Below, one piece after another: positions 36,740 to 46,235 of a stretch of 64,000 bases of DNA. How positions within the stretch are numbered: the first letter of the stretch is position 1; each line of letters begins with the position of its first letter. Position numbers and translations under genes: made by a program. The notes under the pieces are model-generated. The model searched no databases, had not been told where the DNA came from, and saw nothing but the letters and a program-made list of their open reading frames with translations. The stretch is from the NCBI GenBank assembly GCA_937925685.1, contig CALAMI010000012.1:123638-187637 (forward strand). Direction: 5' to 3'. This stretch comes from Candidatus Binatia bacterium. Its GTDB lineage: Bacteria > Desulfobacterota > Binatia > HRBIN30.

Positions 36740-37239
36740 TGCGCGAGCCGCGTCGTAACGCTACCTGGACCCGGTTACAGGAAAAAAGTAACCGCATCGG
36801 GGCGATTCGCCTTGCGGTATCCCCGACTCTGCGAGCAGCAGTCTCGATGTTGCCGCCAGCGCTGGCAACCGCCAGCCCCGCCCAAGTGGAGCCTGTCGTT
36901 CAAACCATCGCCGACGAGATCTGCCGTAGTCTTGGCGTGGCACGGGTGCGCATTTCCGTGGAACTCGTACGCCCCCACAATCACTTTGGCGAAATTCACG
37001 GCTTGTATACAGCAAACCAACGCAGGGGCGCTACCATTCGGCTGTGGATGCTCACCGCGAAACGCAAACAGGTAGCTGCCTTCAAGACGTTTCTGCGAAC
37101 CTTGTTGCACGAACTTTGCCATCATCTCGACTACACGTTGCTTCGACTCGGCGGGTCGGTACACTGCGAAGGCTTCTACAAGCGGGAGTCGAGCTTGTTT
37201 CACCAGGTCACCGCTCACTTGCACGGAGTCATGCACTAG
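36739..37239 (+). CDS. HExxH zinc metallopeptidase-like protein
   Basis: A 166-residue protein with the zinc signature LLHELCHHLDYTLLRLGGSVH and then CEGFYKRESSLFHQ, giving HExxH and a downstream Glu in KRES that could be the third ligand. The layout resembles SprT-like or minigluzincin small peptidases; I recall similar short HELCHHLD...GFYxRESxL proteins as uncharacterised. There is no signal peptide. It is coupled by a TGATG overlap to the small secreted protein, a possible substrate, though that is speculation. Confidence 0.75.
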   Translation: MREPRRNATWTRLQEKSNRIGAIRLAVSPTLRAAVSMLPPALATASPAQVEPVVQTIADEICRSLGVARVRISVELVRPHNHFGEIHGLYTANQRRGATIRLWMLTAKRKQVAAFKTFLRTLLHELCHHLDYTLLRLGGSVHCEGFYKRESSLFHQVTAHLHGVMH

Positions 37240-37391
37240 ACACTGGGGCGCTCCTCGAGGATCCCGCGTGCGTAGGCTTTCCTCGAAATCACTCGGACCG
37301 GACGCAAGGTACGGGCCAGCGCCGCGTCGGAGTGCAGCCGTTGGCGACCACGACGGAGAACCCACCCGAAGCACGCCCATCGACGTGGTTC

Positions 37392-38069
37392 TTAACCGTC
37401 TCTCTCGAGCGCTCGCACTGCGTCAACGAACGCTTGCATGGAAGGAAAATCTCGACGCCCTTGGGCATCCTCTACGCCGGTGTGCGTGTCTACGGCCCAG
37501 GGCTGCACTGTTCGAATCGCCTCGGCAACGTTCTGCGGAGTGAGCCCTCCAGCAAGAATCACAGGCACCCGCACGCTGCGCACGATTTCCGCACTGACGC
37601 GCCAGTCGTGCGTCTTGCCGGTGGCCCCGCGTCGGCCCGTAACCGGGTCGTACGTGTCCAAAATCAAAGCATCCACCCGTCTCTCCCACGAGCGCGCCAG
37701 GGTGACCGCTTCTGGACCGACCACGGGCACCGCGCGGATGAGTTTCAAGTGCGGGGCAACTACTCGAATCATGTCTAGTTCGCCGACAGGAAAGTCACCA
37801 TGGAGTTGAAGGGCCGTTACACCAAGGTAGCGGGCAAGCTCCAGAGCACTGCGCGCATCGCTTACATACGTGATCGCCACCGTCGCTACGAATGGAGGAA
37901 CGGCTTGGATGATCGAACGCGCTTTTGCCTCGGTGAGGCCATCGTGAATTCCTTCTGGCAAGCGCACGGTGAACCCTAAAGCATCGACCCCGAGTCGCTC
38001 GAGAAACAGCGCCTCCTCGAGACTCGATACCCCCGCCACCTGAATGCGCACCCGTCGCCGCTCCCACAT
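37392..38069 (-). CDS. Phosphoribosylanthranilate isomerase-like protein without the catalytic Cys
   Basis: TIM-barrel protein of the TrpF family, 225 residues. TrpF-like segments are LQLHGDF, ALILDTYDP (the acid Asp), GATGKTHDW, PVILAGGLTPQNVAEAI and VDTHTGVED. The normal first strand KICG, whose Cys is the catalytic base, reads RIQVAGVSSLEEA here, so the base is missing. It is not beside any other trp gene. True TrpF activity is doubtful; a related sugar-phosphate isomerase role is possible. Similar Cys-less homologues exist in other genomes as I recall, without a function. Confidence 0.82.
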   Translation of the reverse strand: MWERRRVRIQVAGVSSLEEALFLERLGVDALGFTVRLPEGIHDGLTEAKARSIIQAVPPFVATVAITYVSDARSALELARYLGVTALQLHGDFPVGELDMIRVVAPHLKLIRAVPVVGPEAVTLARSWERRVDALILDTYDPVTGRRGATGKTHDWRVSAEIVRSVRVPVILAGGLTPQNVAEAIRTVQPWAVDTHTGVEDAQGRRDFPSMQAFVDAVRALERDG

Positions 38070-39170
38070 GCATCGCCTCGTAGCAGCCGCACCTCGGAGA
38101 ACAAACGCAGCGAAGCTCGCTCACCCTGCTTGCGTCCCGGCAGCACAGGGTACGCTGGCACCGCTCCCGCTTGCTTGGCAAGTGAGCGCCACAGGAACGT
38201 CAACGTCATGCGGTAAAGCGAAGCGCTGCTTACCGATGACACCGCAGCAAGCCGCCAGTCGCGGCCAGCTTTGGTCGTGGCCCCCCTTGCGCCTCGACGC
38301 GCGGTCCACTCTGAGGGGTCGGATCTGACAAACATTTCCTACCCGCCATTAGCCGCCGGGAACGGCAGAACGTTCCGCCAACCCAGATGTCAACAAGGTG
38401 CCCCGAGTCCCGCCCCCCTTTTTCCCGCCCGACCTTCATTGCACGGTCCACGGGGAACCTTGCTCTCGCCTCTTTTCGCGCGGCGATCCTCACCGTGCTT
38501 GCACGGAGTGCAGCCCTTCGCAAGGACTCGCCAACGAGTCGCGCAACCGCCGCTCACCTCACGGAACCGAGACGACGCCACCTGGACCAGCCATGACCCG
38601 ATGATTTTGGGACAACTTGCGGTCGGGAACCACAGGGAACGACCTCAGCCCTCCAGCGACGCGATGAAGGCCGCGGGTGACGGAGCAGCACCCGCGCGCT
38701 CGAGCAGATCCCGTCCATAAGAACCAGCTTGCCCGATTCGGCCTCGCTCTGCCTCATCCTAGGCAAAAACGGTAGCGGGTCAGGCTCCCTGCACGGGCAC
38801 GATCGGCCGATGGTCGCTGGCACAACCATTTGTTGCACATGGGCTCGTTTCTTCGGTGGTGGCAACCGGTGTATTCCTCGCGCTCGCCACCTCCGTGGTG
38901 ACCAAAAGCTTACGAATACCAGCGATGACTACAGCGCGGGAGCTCGGCCACCGCCATACCTCTCAACCGCTGCAAGGCGTTCTGCCGGAACATCGCCGCG
39001 CAACGACTCCTGCGCTCAACCTCACTTCCGCTTCGCATCGCTCGCAGCGATCTTCCGGTTTGCCCGCTCGGGTGGTGGCGCTGGCCACTGTGGTTTCTAT
39101 GTCCTTTCCTCTTTCTCATCGTCTGGCTAGAAGCAACCGCACACGTCCCCCCGCGCCTCGGTGTCAGTCG
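38070..39170. other. 1.1-kb intergenic region, no gene recognised
   Basis: Between the divergent TrpF-like start and the end of the helicase gene. Frames of 60-150 codons exist on both strands but are Arg/Pro/Ser-rich, lack motifs, overlap each other and have no ribosome sites. I see no tRNA or clear repeat. It may hold decayed genes or an undetected RNA. Confidence 0.5.
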
Positions 39171-41321
39171 TCAGAGGAGTTCGAGTCCCGCCAACCGGAT
39201 GACCAGTTTTTTCCGCCCGGCTCCCGGAAAGAGTACGACGGCCTTTTGATTGTCGCCCCAGCCTTCCACGTCCAGCACGGTGCCTACGCCGTAAGTCGGG
39301 TGTCGTACCCGGCGGCCCTTGTGCAGCCCGTCGTCGTAAACCACTCGCGGCTCTTCCTTGTCCTGCGGCCTTCCTTTCGCGACCGCCCCTCGGGCGACGT
39401 GCCAAGGCACCTGCTTTGCACCTGCAAACTCGACAACCTCGAGCGGGACTTCGCGGAGGAAGCGACTGGGCTCGTTTTCTTGCACACTGCCAAAGAGGTG
39501 GCGCTGCATCGCGTAACTCAAATACAGCCTTTCACGAGCTCGGGTCATCCCGACGTAACAAAGCCGCCGCTCTTCCTCGATGTCCTCTTCTGCATCGTTC
39601 CGCCGGGTCAAGGGAAACAGGCCTTCCTCCATGCCAACCAAGAACACCACGGGAAACTCCAAGCCCTTGGCAGCATGCAGGGTCATCAGAGTCAACCGAT
39701 CTTCCGGGTTGGTGTACGCGTCCACGTCGGTAACCAGCGCCGCTTGCTCCAAGAACTCGGAAAGCGACTCGCTTTGCTCCGCGTGCTCTCTCAGAGAACG
39801 GAGCAACTCCTCGATATTGCGCAGCCGCTCCTCTGCTTCCGCAGTGCCTTGCGCCTCGAGCCAAGCGCGGTACCCGCTTTCCCTGACCACTCGTGCGGCT
39901 AGCTCGGCGTAGGGCGTGGTAGCGGAATCTCTCCGCCATCCCTCGATCACGTCAACGAAGTTGCGCACCCGCTCCGCGGCCTGATGTTTCACCAGGCCCC
40001 GTGCCAGGGCAAGTTGGCAAGCTTGGAAAAAGCTTCCCGCTTCACTTTCCAGCGTGGCAATCCGGGCTACCGTGGCCTCGCCGATGCCTCGTGCTGGAAC
40101 GTTCACCACGCGCTTTGCAGCCACACTGTCTTGCGGATTGACGATCAAGCGGAGATAGGCGAGGACGTCCTTCACCTCGGCCCGCGCGAAGAAACGTGTG
40201 CCGCCCACAACGGTATACGGCAATCGGCTGCGCACACAGGCCTCCTCGAAGACGCGCGACTGTGCATTGGTGCGATACAAGATGACCATCTCGCCCAGCT
40301 TTCGGCCTTGCCGTTGCAAGCGGCGCACTTCGTTCGTCACCCACGAGGCTTCCTCCAAGTCGTTTGCGCAGGCCACGACGGTTACCTTTTCTCCCTGGGG
40401 GTTTTGCGTCCACAATGTCTTCCCTTTACGAAGCACGTTGTGGGCGACCACACTCGATGCCGCACGCAGGATCGACCCGGTAGAGCGATAGTTTTGCTCC
40501 AAGTAAATCACTCTGGCTTCGGGGTAGTCGTGCTCGAAATCCAAAATGTTGCGAATCTCGGCTCCCCGCCAGCGATAAATAGACTGGTCTTCGTCTCCGA
40601 CCACGCACAGATTCCGGTGGGGTTCGGCCAAACAGCGAATCAAGCGGTACTGCACGGAATTCGTGTCCTGGTACTCGTCAACCAGGATGTGTTCGAACCG
40701 ATTCTGCCAGCGCTCACGGACAGCGGGAAATTCCTCGAACAAATGGGCCACGAGTAACAGAAGATCGCCAAAGTCCATGGCGCCAGCAGCGCGCAGGCGC
40801 CTTTGGTAAAGACGGTACACCTCCGCAAGCTGCTCCTCGCGCGGGGAACTCGGCACGAAGTCCGTGGTACTGACGCCCCGATTTTTCCACTGATCGATGA
40901 TGCTGGCAGCCAATGGAGCCGGCAAACGCTCCGCGGAGATCTTCAGCTCGGCCAAGCAGTCGCGCAAAAGGCGTTGCTGATCTTGGTCGTCGTAAATGAC
41001 GAAATCCCGGGGGTAGCCCAGTTGGGGGGCCTCGTAACGCAAAAGCCGTGCGCAAAACGAGTGAAAAGTGGAAATCCACGGGCGCTGGTCACCCACGAGA
41101 AGCCCGACTCGCGAGCTCATTTCCGCTGCCGCCTTGTTGGTGAAGGTGACCGCCAAAACCCGCTCTGCGGGAACCCCCCTTGCGCCGATCAGGTGAGCCA
41201 CACGGCAGGTCAGGGTCCGGGTTTTTCCCGAACCAGCACCAGCGAGAATGAGCAGGGGGCCGCTCGGGTGCAACACCGCCTCGCGCTGCATCGGGTTCAG
41301 TTGCTCCAACCACGCACTCAT
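39171..41321 (-). CDS. pcrA: UvrD/PcrA-type DNA helicase
   Basis: Superfamily 1A 3'-5' helicase for DNA repair and replication-fork clearing, 716 residues. Motif I is ILAGAGSGKT (Walker A, residues 27-34), with FTNKAAAEM, FHSFCARLLR, ILVDEYQDTN (Walker B), GDEDQSIYRWRGA, EQNYRS, LMTLHAAKGLEFP and YVGMTRARERLYL in order. The C-terminal end RRVRHPTYGVGTVLDVEGWG is the Tudor-like domain that binds RNA polymerase in PcrA/UvrD. The length is normal. Confidence 0.96.
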   Translation of the reverse strand: MSAWLEQLNPMQREAVLHPSGPLLILAGAGSGKTRTLTCRVAHLIGARGVPAERVLAVTFTNKAAAEMSSRVGLLVGDQRPWISTFHSFCARLLRYEAPQLGYPRDFVIYDDQDQQRLLRDCLAELKISAERLPAPLAASIIDQWKNRGVSTTDFVPSSPREEQLAEVYRLYQRRLRAAGAMDFGDLLLLVAHLFEEFPAVRERWQNRFEHILVDEYQDTNSVQYRLIRCLAEPHRNLCVVGDEDQSIYRWRGAEIRNILDFEHDYPEARVIYLEQNYRSTGSILRAASSVVAHNVLRKGKTLWTQNPQGEKVTVVACANDLEEASWVTNEVRRLQRQGRKLGEMVILYRTNAQSRVFEEACVRSRLPYTVVGGTRFFARAEVKDVLAYLRLIVNPQDSVAAKRVVNVPARGIGEATVARIATLESEAGSFFQACQLALARGLVKHQAAERVRNFVDVIEGWRRDSATTPYAELAARVVRESGYRAWLEAQGTAEAEERLRNIEELLRSLREHAEQSESLSEFLEQAALVTDVDAYTNPEDRLTLMTLHAAKGLEFPVVFLVGMEEGLFPLTRRNDAEEDIEEERRLCYVGMTRARERLYLSYAMQRHLFGSVQENEPSRFLREVPLEVVEFAGAKQVPWHVARGAVAKGRPQDKEEPRVVYDDGLHKGRRVRHPTYGVGTVLDVEGWGDNQKAVVLFPGAGRKKLVIRLAGLELL

Positions 41322-41825
41322 GTTTCCTGCGTCTTTCTGAATTCTGTGGCCGAACTCTTCCCCTTAGCCCAACAGAAGGAGAAAAACACGAGCACCACGC
41401 CAGGAGAGCTTTGGTCTTCAACCTCCGCTTCCCCGCACAGAGATCTTTCCTTCCGGAAACCACCCGCGCCTCGGCTCCGAGCACAGCCGCCCGCGTTCCC
41501 GCCATCGTCGCCGTTGTGCGACTCCGGCCTGCCACCCGCGGCAATCCTTGCCGATCAGCCTTCTTGGTGATGAAAAGGGAAAATCTTGGGGCCGGCCCGC
41601 TACCCCCCACGGGCATACCATCTCACCGGTGAACACGAACCTCTCCTCACCGCAATCGCTTCGTCCGCACCATCCGCAAGCGCCCGAAGAGCGCCTCTCG
41701 TTTCCGTGTTCCCGGTTTTGTCGCTCTGACCACAGCGGGCCTACCGGTAACCTGACTAACGGGCGCAACGCCCTTCGTCCGCCGCGGCGCGGCAGAGTTG
41801 CGTCTACTTACGTGGGGCCTACATC
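41322..41825. other. 500-base intergenic region, nothing recognised
   Basis: Between the end of the RNA cyclase gene and the start of the helicase gene, both on the minus strand. Crossing frames of 70-175 codons are shadows or low-complexity. The helicase promoter should lie in the right-to-left reading direction here, but no confident site was found. Confidence 0.45.
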
Positions 41826-42839
41826 TCATTCGACGATCACCAAGACGTTGTCGGCACTCTCGACCTCGAATCGAATCGAACAGTCGAGGAACTGCTGAAT
41901 CACCAGCCGATTCGTTTCCGTATGACCGGACAGTCCCAAAGTACGGAAACGGCCCTTGGCGAAAGCGAGGGGAAGCAAAAGCTGGTCGGCTAAGTGCACA
42001 CCCACCGGAACGTTCGCTGCGAGGTAGCGGCGAGCTGCGGCGCAAGCCTCTCGGGCCACTTCCTCCGCTCGCACACCTCGCTGGCCAAAGCCCACTGTCA
42101 TCTCGACGACGTTTTCGCTTTCCATGCTAAGCAACAGCACGTTCCCCGGCCCCTGCCCTGGGGGGAGCACTTCGGTGACTAGGTCCTGTTCCCGCCAGCC
42201 TAGTAGCTCCCGCACCACATGAAGTTCGCGGTGGGCTATTTGCGGGGGAAGGTCCGCAACCACGGCACGCGCCAACACGGCCTGGACAGGACCTCTTTCC
42301 GTCAGAGATAACGAGTGCCAACGAGAGCAAGGCTCGATTTCCGCGGTCAAGCGCCCACCGCCACGCGGGTAAAAGCCGTAACGCTGCAACGTCACGGTCA
42401 CGCTTGCCCCCATTCGTCGCAGCACCGGCAAGAATACACTGACCACAAAGTCGAACGGGGGCGCTGCCGGATTGTGGGTTCCCCCTTTGCACACCACGCG
42501 GGAGGGCTCTGCGGCAAACAGCAGTGGCAGCAAGACGGTTTGGAGCACCAGTGTGGCGCTGCCTGCTGAACCCACGTCGAATTCGTATCTATCGCCACGA
42601 ACTTTTTGTGGACGGAAGACCAGCTCGCTCGAGCCCAATACATCGCCATCCACCTCTGCCTCGGTGATCGCCCGCACCGCCCGCACCGCAGCTAAATGCT
42701 GCCGAAGCAAGCCAGGGCGGGAGCGCCTTGCCCGGATGTTGTAAAGGCGAAAGGGGCGACCGGTGATGGCTGCAAGCGTGAGTGCGCTGCGCAAGATTTG
42801 GCCCCCGCCTTCGCCCATCGCTCCGTCGACAACCACCAT
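41826..42839 (-). CDS. rtcA: RNA 3'-terminal phosphate cyclase
   Basis: Converts RNA 3'-phosphate to a 2',3'-cyclic end through an enzyme-His-AMP step. The 337-residue protein begins VVDGAMGEGGGQILRSALTL, the RtcA hallmark, then RARRSRPGLLRQHLAAVRA, GSAGSATLVLQTVLLPL, GGTHNPAAPPFDFV, FYPRGGGRLTAEI and LSGHTETNR, whose His is the adenylated residue. rtcB and the regulator rtcR are not beside it, so it is an orphan copy here. It may take part in RNA end repair. Confidence 0.93.
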   Translation of the reverse strand: MVVVDGAMGEGGGQILRSALTLAAITGRPFRLYNIRARRSRPGLLRQHLAAVRAVRAITEAEVDGDVLGSSELVFRPQKVRGDRYEFDVGSAGSATLVLQTVLLPLLFAAEPSRVVCKGGTHNPAAPPFDFVVSVFLPVLRRMGASVTVTLQRYGFYPRGGGRLTAEIEPCSRWHSLSLTERGPVQAVLARAVVADLPPQIAHRELHVVRELLGWREQDLVTEVLPPGQGPGNVLLLSMESENVVEMTVGFGQRGVRAEEVAREACAAARRYLAANVPVGVHLADQLLLPLAFAKGRFRTLGLSGHTETNRLVIQQFLDCSIRFEVESADNVLVIVE

Positions 42840-42947
42840 GACGTTCGTTCCCGCTCCCCGAGTTTCGGCGCCGACGCGCCTTCTTCCCCGTCCTCGCTTC
42901 CCTTCCGCCAGCTACCCGCAGCGAGCGCAGGATTGCGATGAGGCTCT

Positions 42948-43454
42948 CTACGGCAGGCGTCGATAGCGAAAGCTTTGCCCACTATCGCGGTCGTGGAGCA
43001 CGAGCTTGTTTCCCTTGAAGCGAACCTCGCGCACCACTCGGAGCGTTCGCGGTGTGGGCGTGGCGTTGCTCTCGGCCTGGCCGGTTCCCGCGCCTTGCGC
43101 TTTGCGAGGCACCGGTAAGCCCAAATCGATGATCAGCTTGCCGTCGGCGGAAATCTCGTACTTGGCGGTCATTTCCATGCTATGGCTCTTGCCTACGAAC
43201 CACCCGTCAGGGCGAAACTCGAGCTCATCTTCGCCGTCTTCCAGTTTCCACCGGCCAACTAACGCCTCGCGGATCTTGCGCTGTCTTGCGCTCAGTCGAG
43301 GCGTCGGCACTGCCGCGGTTGCTTGTGCTGTTGCCACTGCTGGCGGCGAGGCCGTTGCCATCTCGCCTGCCAGCGCGCCGCGTTGCGACGCCACCAGTGC
43401 CGCGCCGGTGACCAGGGCTGCCGTCACCCATTGCTGCATCGTTTCACGTTCCAT
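42948..43454 (-). CDS. Hypothetical secreted protein, possible lipocalin-like strand set
   Basis: A 168-residue product with an N-terminal export signal (MQQWVTAALVTGAALVASQ to ALAGEM) and a Thr/Ala/Pro-rich spacer. A compact domain then starts IREALVGRWKLEDGEDELEFRPDG, with strands SMEMTAKYEISADGKLIIDL and REVRFKGNKLVLHDRDSG. The GxW...F..DG pattern is common in small lipocalin-like or META-like proteins. No specific family or function is claimed. A second ATG at codon 6 may be the real start. Confidence 0.62.
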   Translation of the reverse strand: MERETMQQWVTAALVTGAALVASQRGALAGEMATASPPAVATAQATAAVPTPRLSARQRKIREALVGRWKLEDGEDELEFRPDGWFVGKSHSMEMTAKYEISADGKLIIDLGLPVPRKAQGAGTGQAESNATPTPRTLRVVREVRFKGNKLVLHDRDSGQSFRYRRLP

Positions 43455-43648
43455 TCTCCACGCGCTCCTCTCTGCCCCGCGTTTCGGTGCGGGAGCTTCC
43501 TTTTATCCAGCTAATGCCAGCTGTGCCATAGTCGCCAGTAGCCACGAAGCCGACCGTGATCGCCTGTGTGGTGAATCACGTTTTGTGGGGTTGACCAGGG
43601 TCTCCCGCGCGAGTAGGAAAGAAGCTCACTTCAGGGGGACCAATTCCG

Positions 43649-46228
43649 ATGCAAATGGAACGATTTAGGAGGCACTTTCACGCTTTGGTGTTTTCGTGTG
43701 CCGTCGCCTTGAGCTGGACGTCTCCGCTCTTTGCAACGCAGCTCAATGCAACAGCTTTCAGCACTGGTCCCAACAGTGGCCCTGTCGGCATCACCGTTGG
43801 GCCGGATGACAACCTTTGGTTCAGCCTGCGTACGGCTCATCAAATATGGAGGTCGACGCCAAGCGGAACTCTCACGAGCTTCGGAATTCCCACCTCCAAC
43901 GCCGGCCCCACGGCGATCACCGTCGGCCCAGACAACGCGCTTTGGTTCATCGAACAAAACGCCAACAAAATCGGCCGGATGACGCCGGCCGGCATGGTCA
44001 CTGACGAAGTCGCAGTACCGACCGCAAGTGCTGGTCTGTTCGACATTACCAGGGACAACGCCGGCCGCGTCTGGTTCACGGAGTTTTCCAAAAACAAACT
44101 AGGTTACATCGACACCAATGCCACCCCGCTCACTGTCGTGGAAATTGCCGTTCCCGCGGACCCCTCGCTCGGCGAGCCCAAGCCGCACTCGATTACGCTG
44201 GGACCGGATAACAATTTGTGGTTCACTCAGTACGGTGACAGCCGCATTGGCCGCATCGATCCGACGACGCTCGACATTGACCAGTTTGCCCTTCCAAGCC
44301 CGTTTAGTTTTCCTCGCGGGATCACTACCGGACCGGATGGTTTCCTCTGGGTACTCGAAGCCGGTGTCAGCTCGCGGGTAGCACGGATCGATCCCGACAA
44401 CCCCAGCAACATCGTCGAACTTCCCATCACTCCGAACAGCGGCCCGATGAATATCACTGCCGGCCCGGACGGAAACCTTTGGTTCACCTTACAGAGCGTC
44501 AATAGCTTAGGCCGCGTTCAGCCTCTTCCTACGCCCGTCTTCCAGCAGTTCACGTTCGCACCGCTACCCACTCCGGTGCAAGGACCCGTCGGCTTGGTCA
44601 CTGGACCGGACGGCAATCTCTGGGTGACAGCGAATTTTTCCAATCAACTTCTGCGCATCGACTTTCCCGTAGAGTCACCGACACCGACGCCGACCCCAAC
44701 CAACACTCCTTCGGCAACGCCAACGCCCACAGGCACTCCCACACCAACCCCGACAGCGACCGCGACCGCCACTGCAACTCCCACGGAAACCGCCACTGAG
44801 ACACCCACCGCGACGGCAACCGCCACCAGCACCAACACACCAACGCCCACACCCACGGCGACGGATACTCCTACGCCAAGCTCTACCCCCACCCCTACCT
44901 CCACAGCGACCGCTTCACCCACTCCTACGCCGACGGACACATTCACTGCCACTGCGACAGCCACGGAAACTGCAACCGAAACCCCGACCAGTACTCAAAC
45001 GGCAACCCCAACGCCATCACCTTCAACCACACCCACGCAAACAGAAACGTCTACCCCTTCACCCACAGGGACGGAAACTCCGACCGCCACACCAACAGAA
45101 ACGGCAACAGAATCTCCTACCCCTTCGCCAACCGACACCGGCACAGCCACAGCTACCTACACCGCAACGCATACACCGACAGCCACCCCCGAACCATCCG
45201 AAACACCGACAGCTACTCCCACTCCAAGCGCCACGAGCTCGGCAACGCCAACGGACACGCCTACGGAAAGCCCCACTGCGACCGAAACGGCAACACCAAC
45301 GCAGACTCAAACACCGACAGAAACCGCAACACCAACAGAAACAGCAACACCGACGCAAACGGCCACGGAGAGCGCCACGCCAACGGAGACGCCAACCCCG
45401 ACCGAAACACCGGTGCCGACAGAAACATCAACCGCAACGGAAACAGCTACAGCGACGGAAACTCCGATCCCGACGGAAACGCCAACCCCGACCGAAACAG
45501 CTACCCCAGTGCCAACCGAGCCCCCGACGGCAACGTTGACTCACACGCCAACTCCCACAGAAACACCGCTCCCGAGCGACACTCCAACTCCTTCACCCAC
45601 TGAGACTCATACGCCGATACCCACCGATACACCCACTCCGGAACCTACGGACACGCCAACTCCAGAACCCACCGACACACCCACCCTCGAGCCAACCCCA
45701 ACGGCCACACCGAGTCCTACCGAAACGCTTACTCCAACCGCCACCCACACCCTAGAACCGACAGCCACGGAAACTACGACGCCCACCGCCACAGCAACCG
45801 CTACGCCCACGGCGACGCCGAGCGATTCCCCCACTGCAACCGCTACAGCCACTGCAACCGCTACCGAAACACCGACGCCGACCGCTACCGAAACACCGAC
45901 GCCGACTGCTACCGAAACACCGACGCCAACCGCCACTGAAACAGCTTCGCCAACAGCATCGGATACACCGACTCCTACGCTAACCCCGAGTCCACAGCCG
46001 TCGCCGACACCGAACCCGTGCCCAGGAGACTGCGATGGTAGTGGTCAAGTCACCATCGACGAACTCATTCGCATGGTGAACATCGCTCTCGGCCGTCTCC
46101 CCGTAACAGCGTGTCTCGCGGGCGACTTATGCGCCAACGGCAACATCGAGGTTGACGAAATCGTCATCGCCGTCAATGCCGCGCTCAACGGGTGCCCGTT
46201 CCGTTACCCACCGCCTACTTGCGACTGA
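43649..46228 (+). CDS. Giant secreted beta-propeller protein with long Thr-Pro tract and dockerin-like end
   Basis: An 859-residue secreted protein. After a signal peptide (to about residue 30), residues 30-340 hold repeated DNLWFTxxxxNxIGRI units with GPDGNLWF spacing, like virginiamycin B lyase-type (Vgb/SMP-30-like) beta-propellers. Residues 345-787 are almost purely Thr/Pro/Ala/Glu/Ser in TPT/TAT/ETP repeats. The C-terminus has two calcium-loop units, [20 protein letters not shown] and [19 protein letters not shown], as in dockerins or EF-hand pairs. It likely displays a propeller at a distance from the cell. AGGGGG lies upstream of the start. A sulfotransferase gene converges 7 bases after its stop. 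Confidence 0.87.
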   Translation: MQMERFRRHFHALVFSCAVALSWTSPLFATQLNATAFSTGPNSGPVGITVGPDDNLWFSLRTAHQIWRSTPSGTLTSFGIPTSNAGPTAITVGPDNALWFIEQNANKIGRMTPAGMVTDEVAVPTASAGLFDITRDNAGRVWFTEFSKNKLGYIDTNATPLTVVEIAVPADPSLGEPKPHSITLGPDNNLWFTQYGDSRIGRIDPTTLDIDQFALPSPFSFPRGITTGPDGFLWVLEAGVSSRVARIDPDNPSNIVELPITPNSGPMNITAGPDGNLWFTLQSVNSLGRVQPLPTPVFQQFTFAPLPTPVQGPVGLVTGPDGNLWVTANFSNQLLRIDFPVESPTPTPTPTNTPSATPTPTGTPTPTPTATATATATPTETATETPTATATATSTNTPTPTPTATDTPTPSSTPTPTSTATASPTPTPTDTFTATATATETATETPTSTQTATPTPSPSTTPTQTETSTPSPTGTETPTATPTETATESPTPSPTDTGTATATYTATHTPTATPEPSETPTATPTPSATSSATPTDTPTESPTATETATPTQTQTPTETATPTETATPTQTATESATPTETPTPTETPVPTETSTATETATATETPIPTETPTPTETATPVPTEPPTATLTHTPTPTETPLPSDTPTPSPTETHTPIPTDTPTPEPTDTPTPEPTDTPTLEPTPTATPSPTETLTPTATHTLEPTATETTTPTATATATPTATPSDSPTATATATATATETPTPTATETPTPTATETPTPTATETASPTASDTPTPTLTPSPQPSPTPNPCPGDCDGSGQVTIDELIRMVNIALGRLPVTACLAGDLCANGNIEVDEIVIAVNAALNGCPFRYPPPTCD
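44675..46010 (+). repeat. Thr-Pro coding repeat of the propeller protein
   Basis: About 1.3 kb of short-period (mostly 6-18 base) coding repeats for T, P, A, E and S, with clear recent copies such as GAAACACCGACGCC-type units near 45860-45930. Val/Gly-rich frames on the opposite strand are artefacts of this tract. Confidence 0.88.
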
Positions 46229-46235
46229 CATTGGC

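Noticed and set aside
38554..38865. 103-codon frame in the 1.1-kb intergenic region
   Set aside because: Arg/Pro-rich, no ribosome site, no motif and overlapped by frames on the other strand.
44644..45936. Val/Gly-rich and Cys/Arg-rich open frames on the minus strand
   Set aside because: They are the reverse of the Thr-Pro coding tract; the composition follows from the repeat and there are no start signals.
44675..46010. CRISPR-like periodic DNA
   Set aside because: The period is short and coding, with no constant repeat/variable spacer structure and no cas genes.
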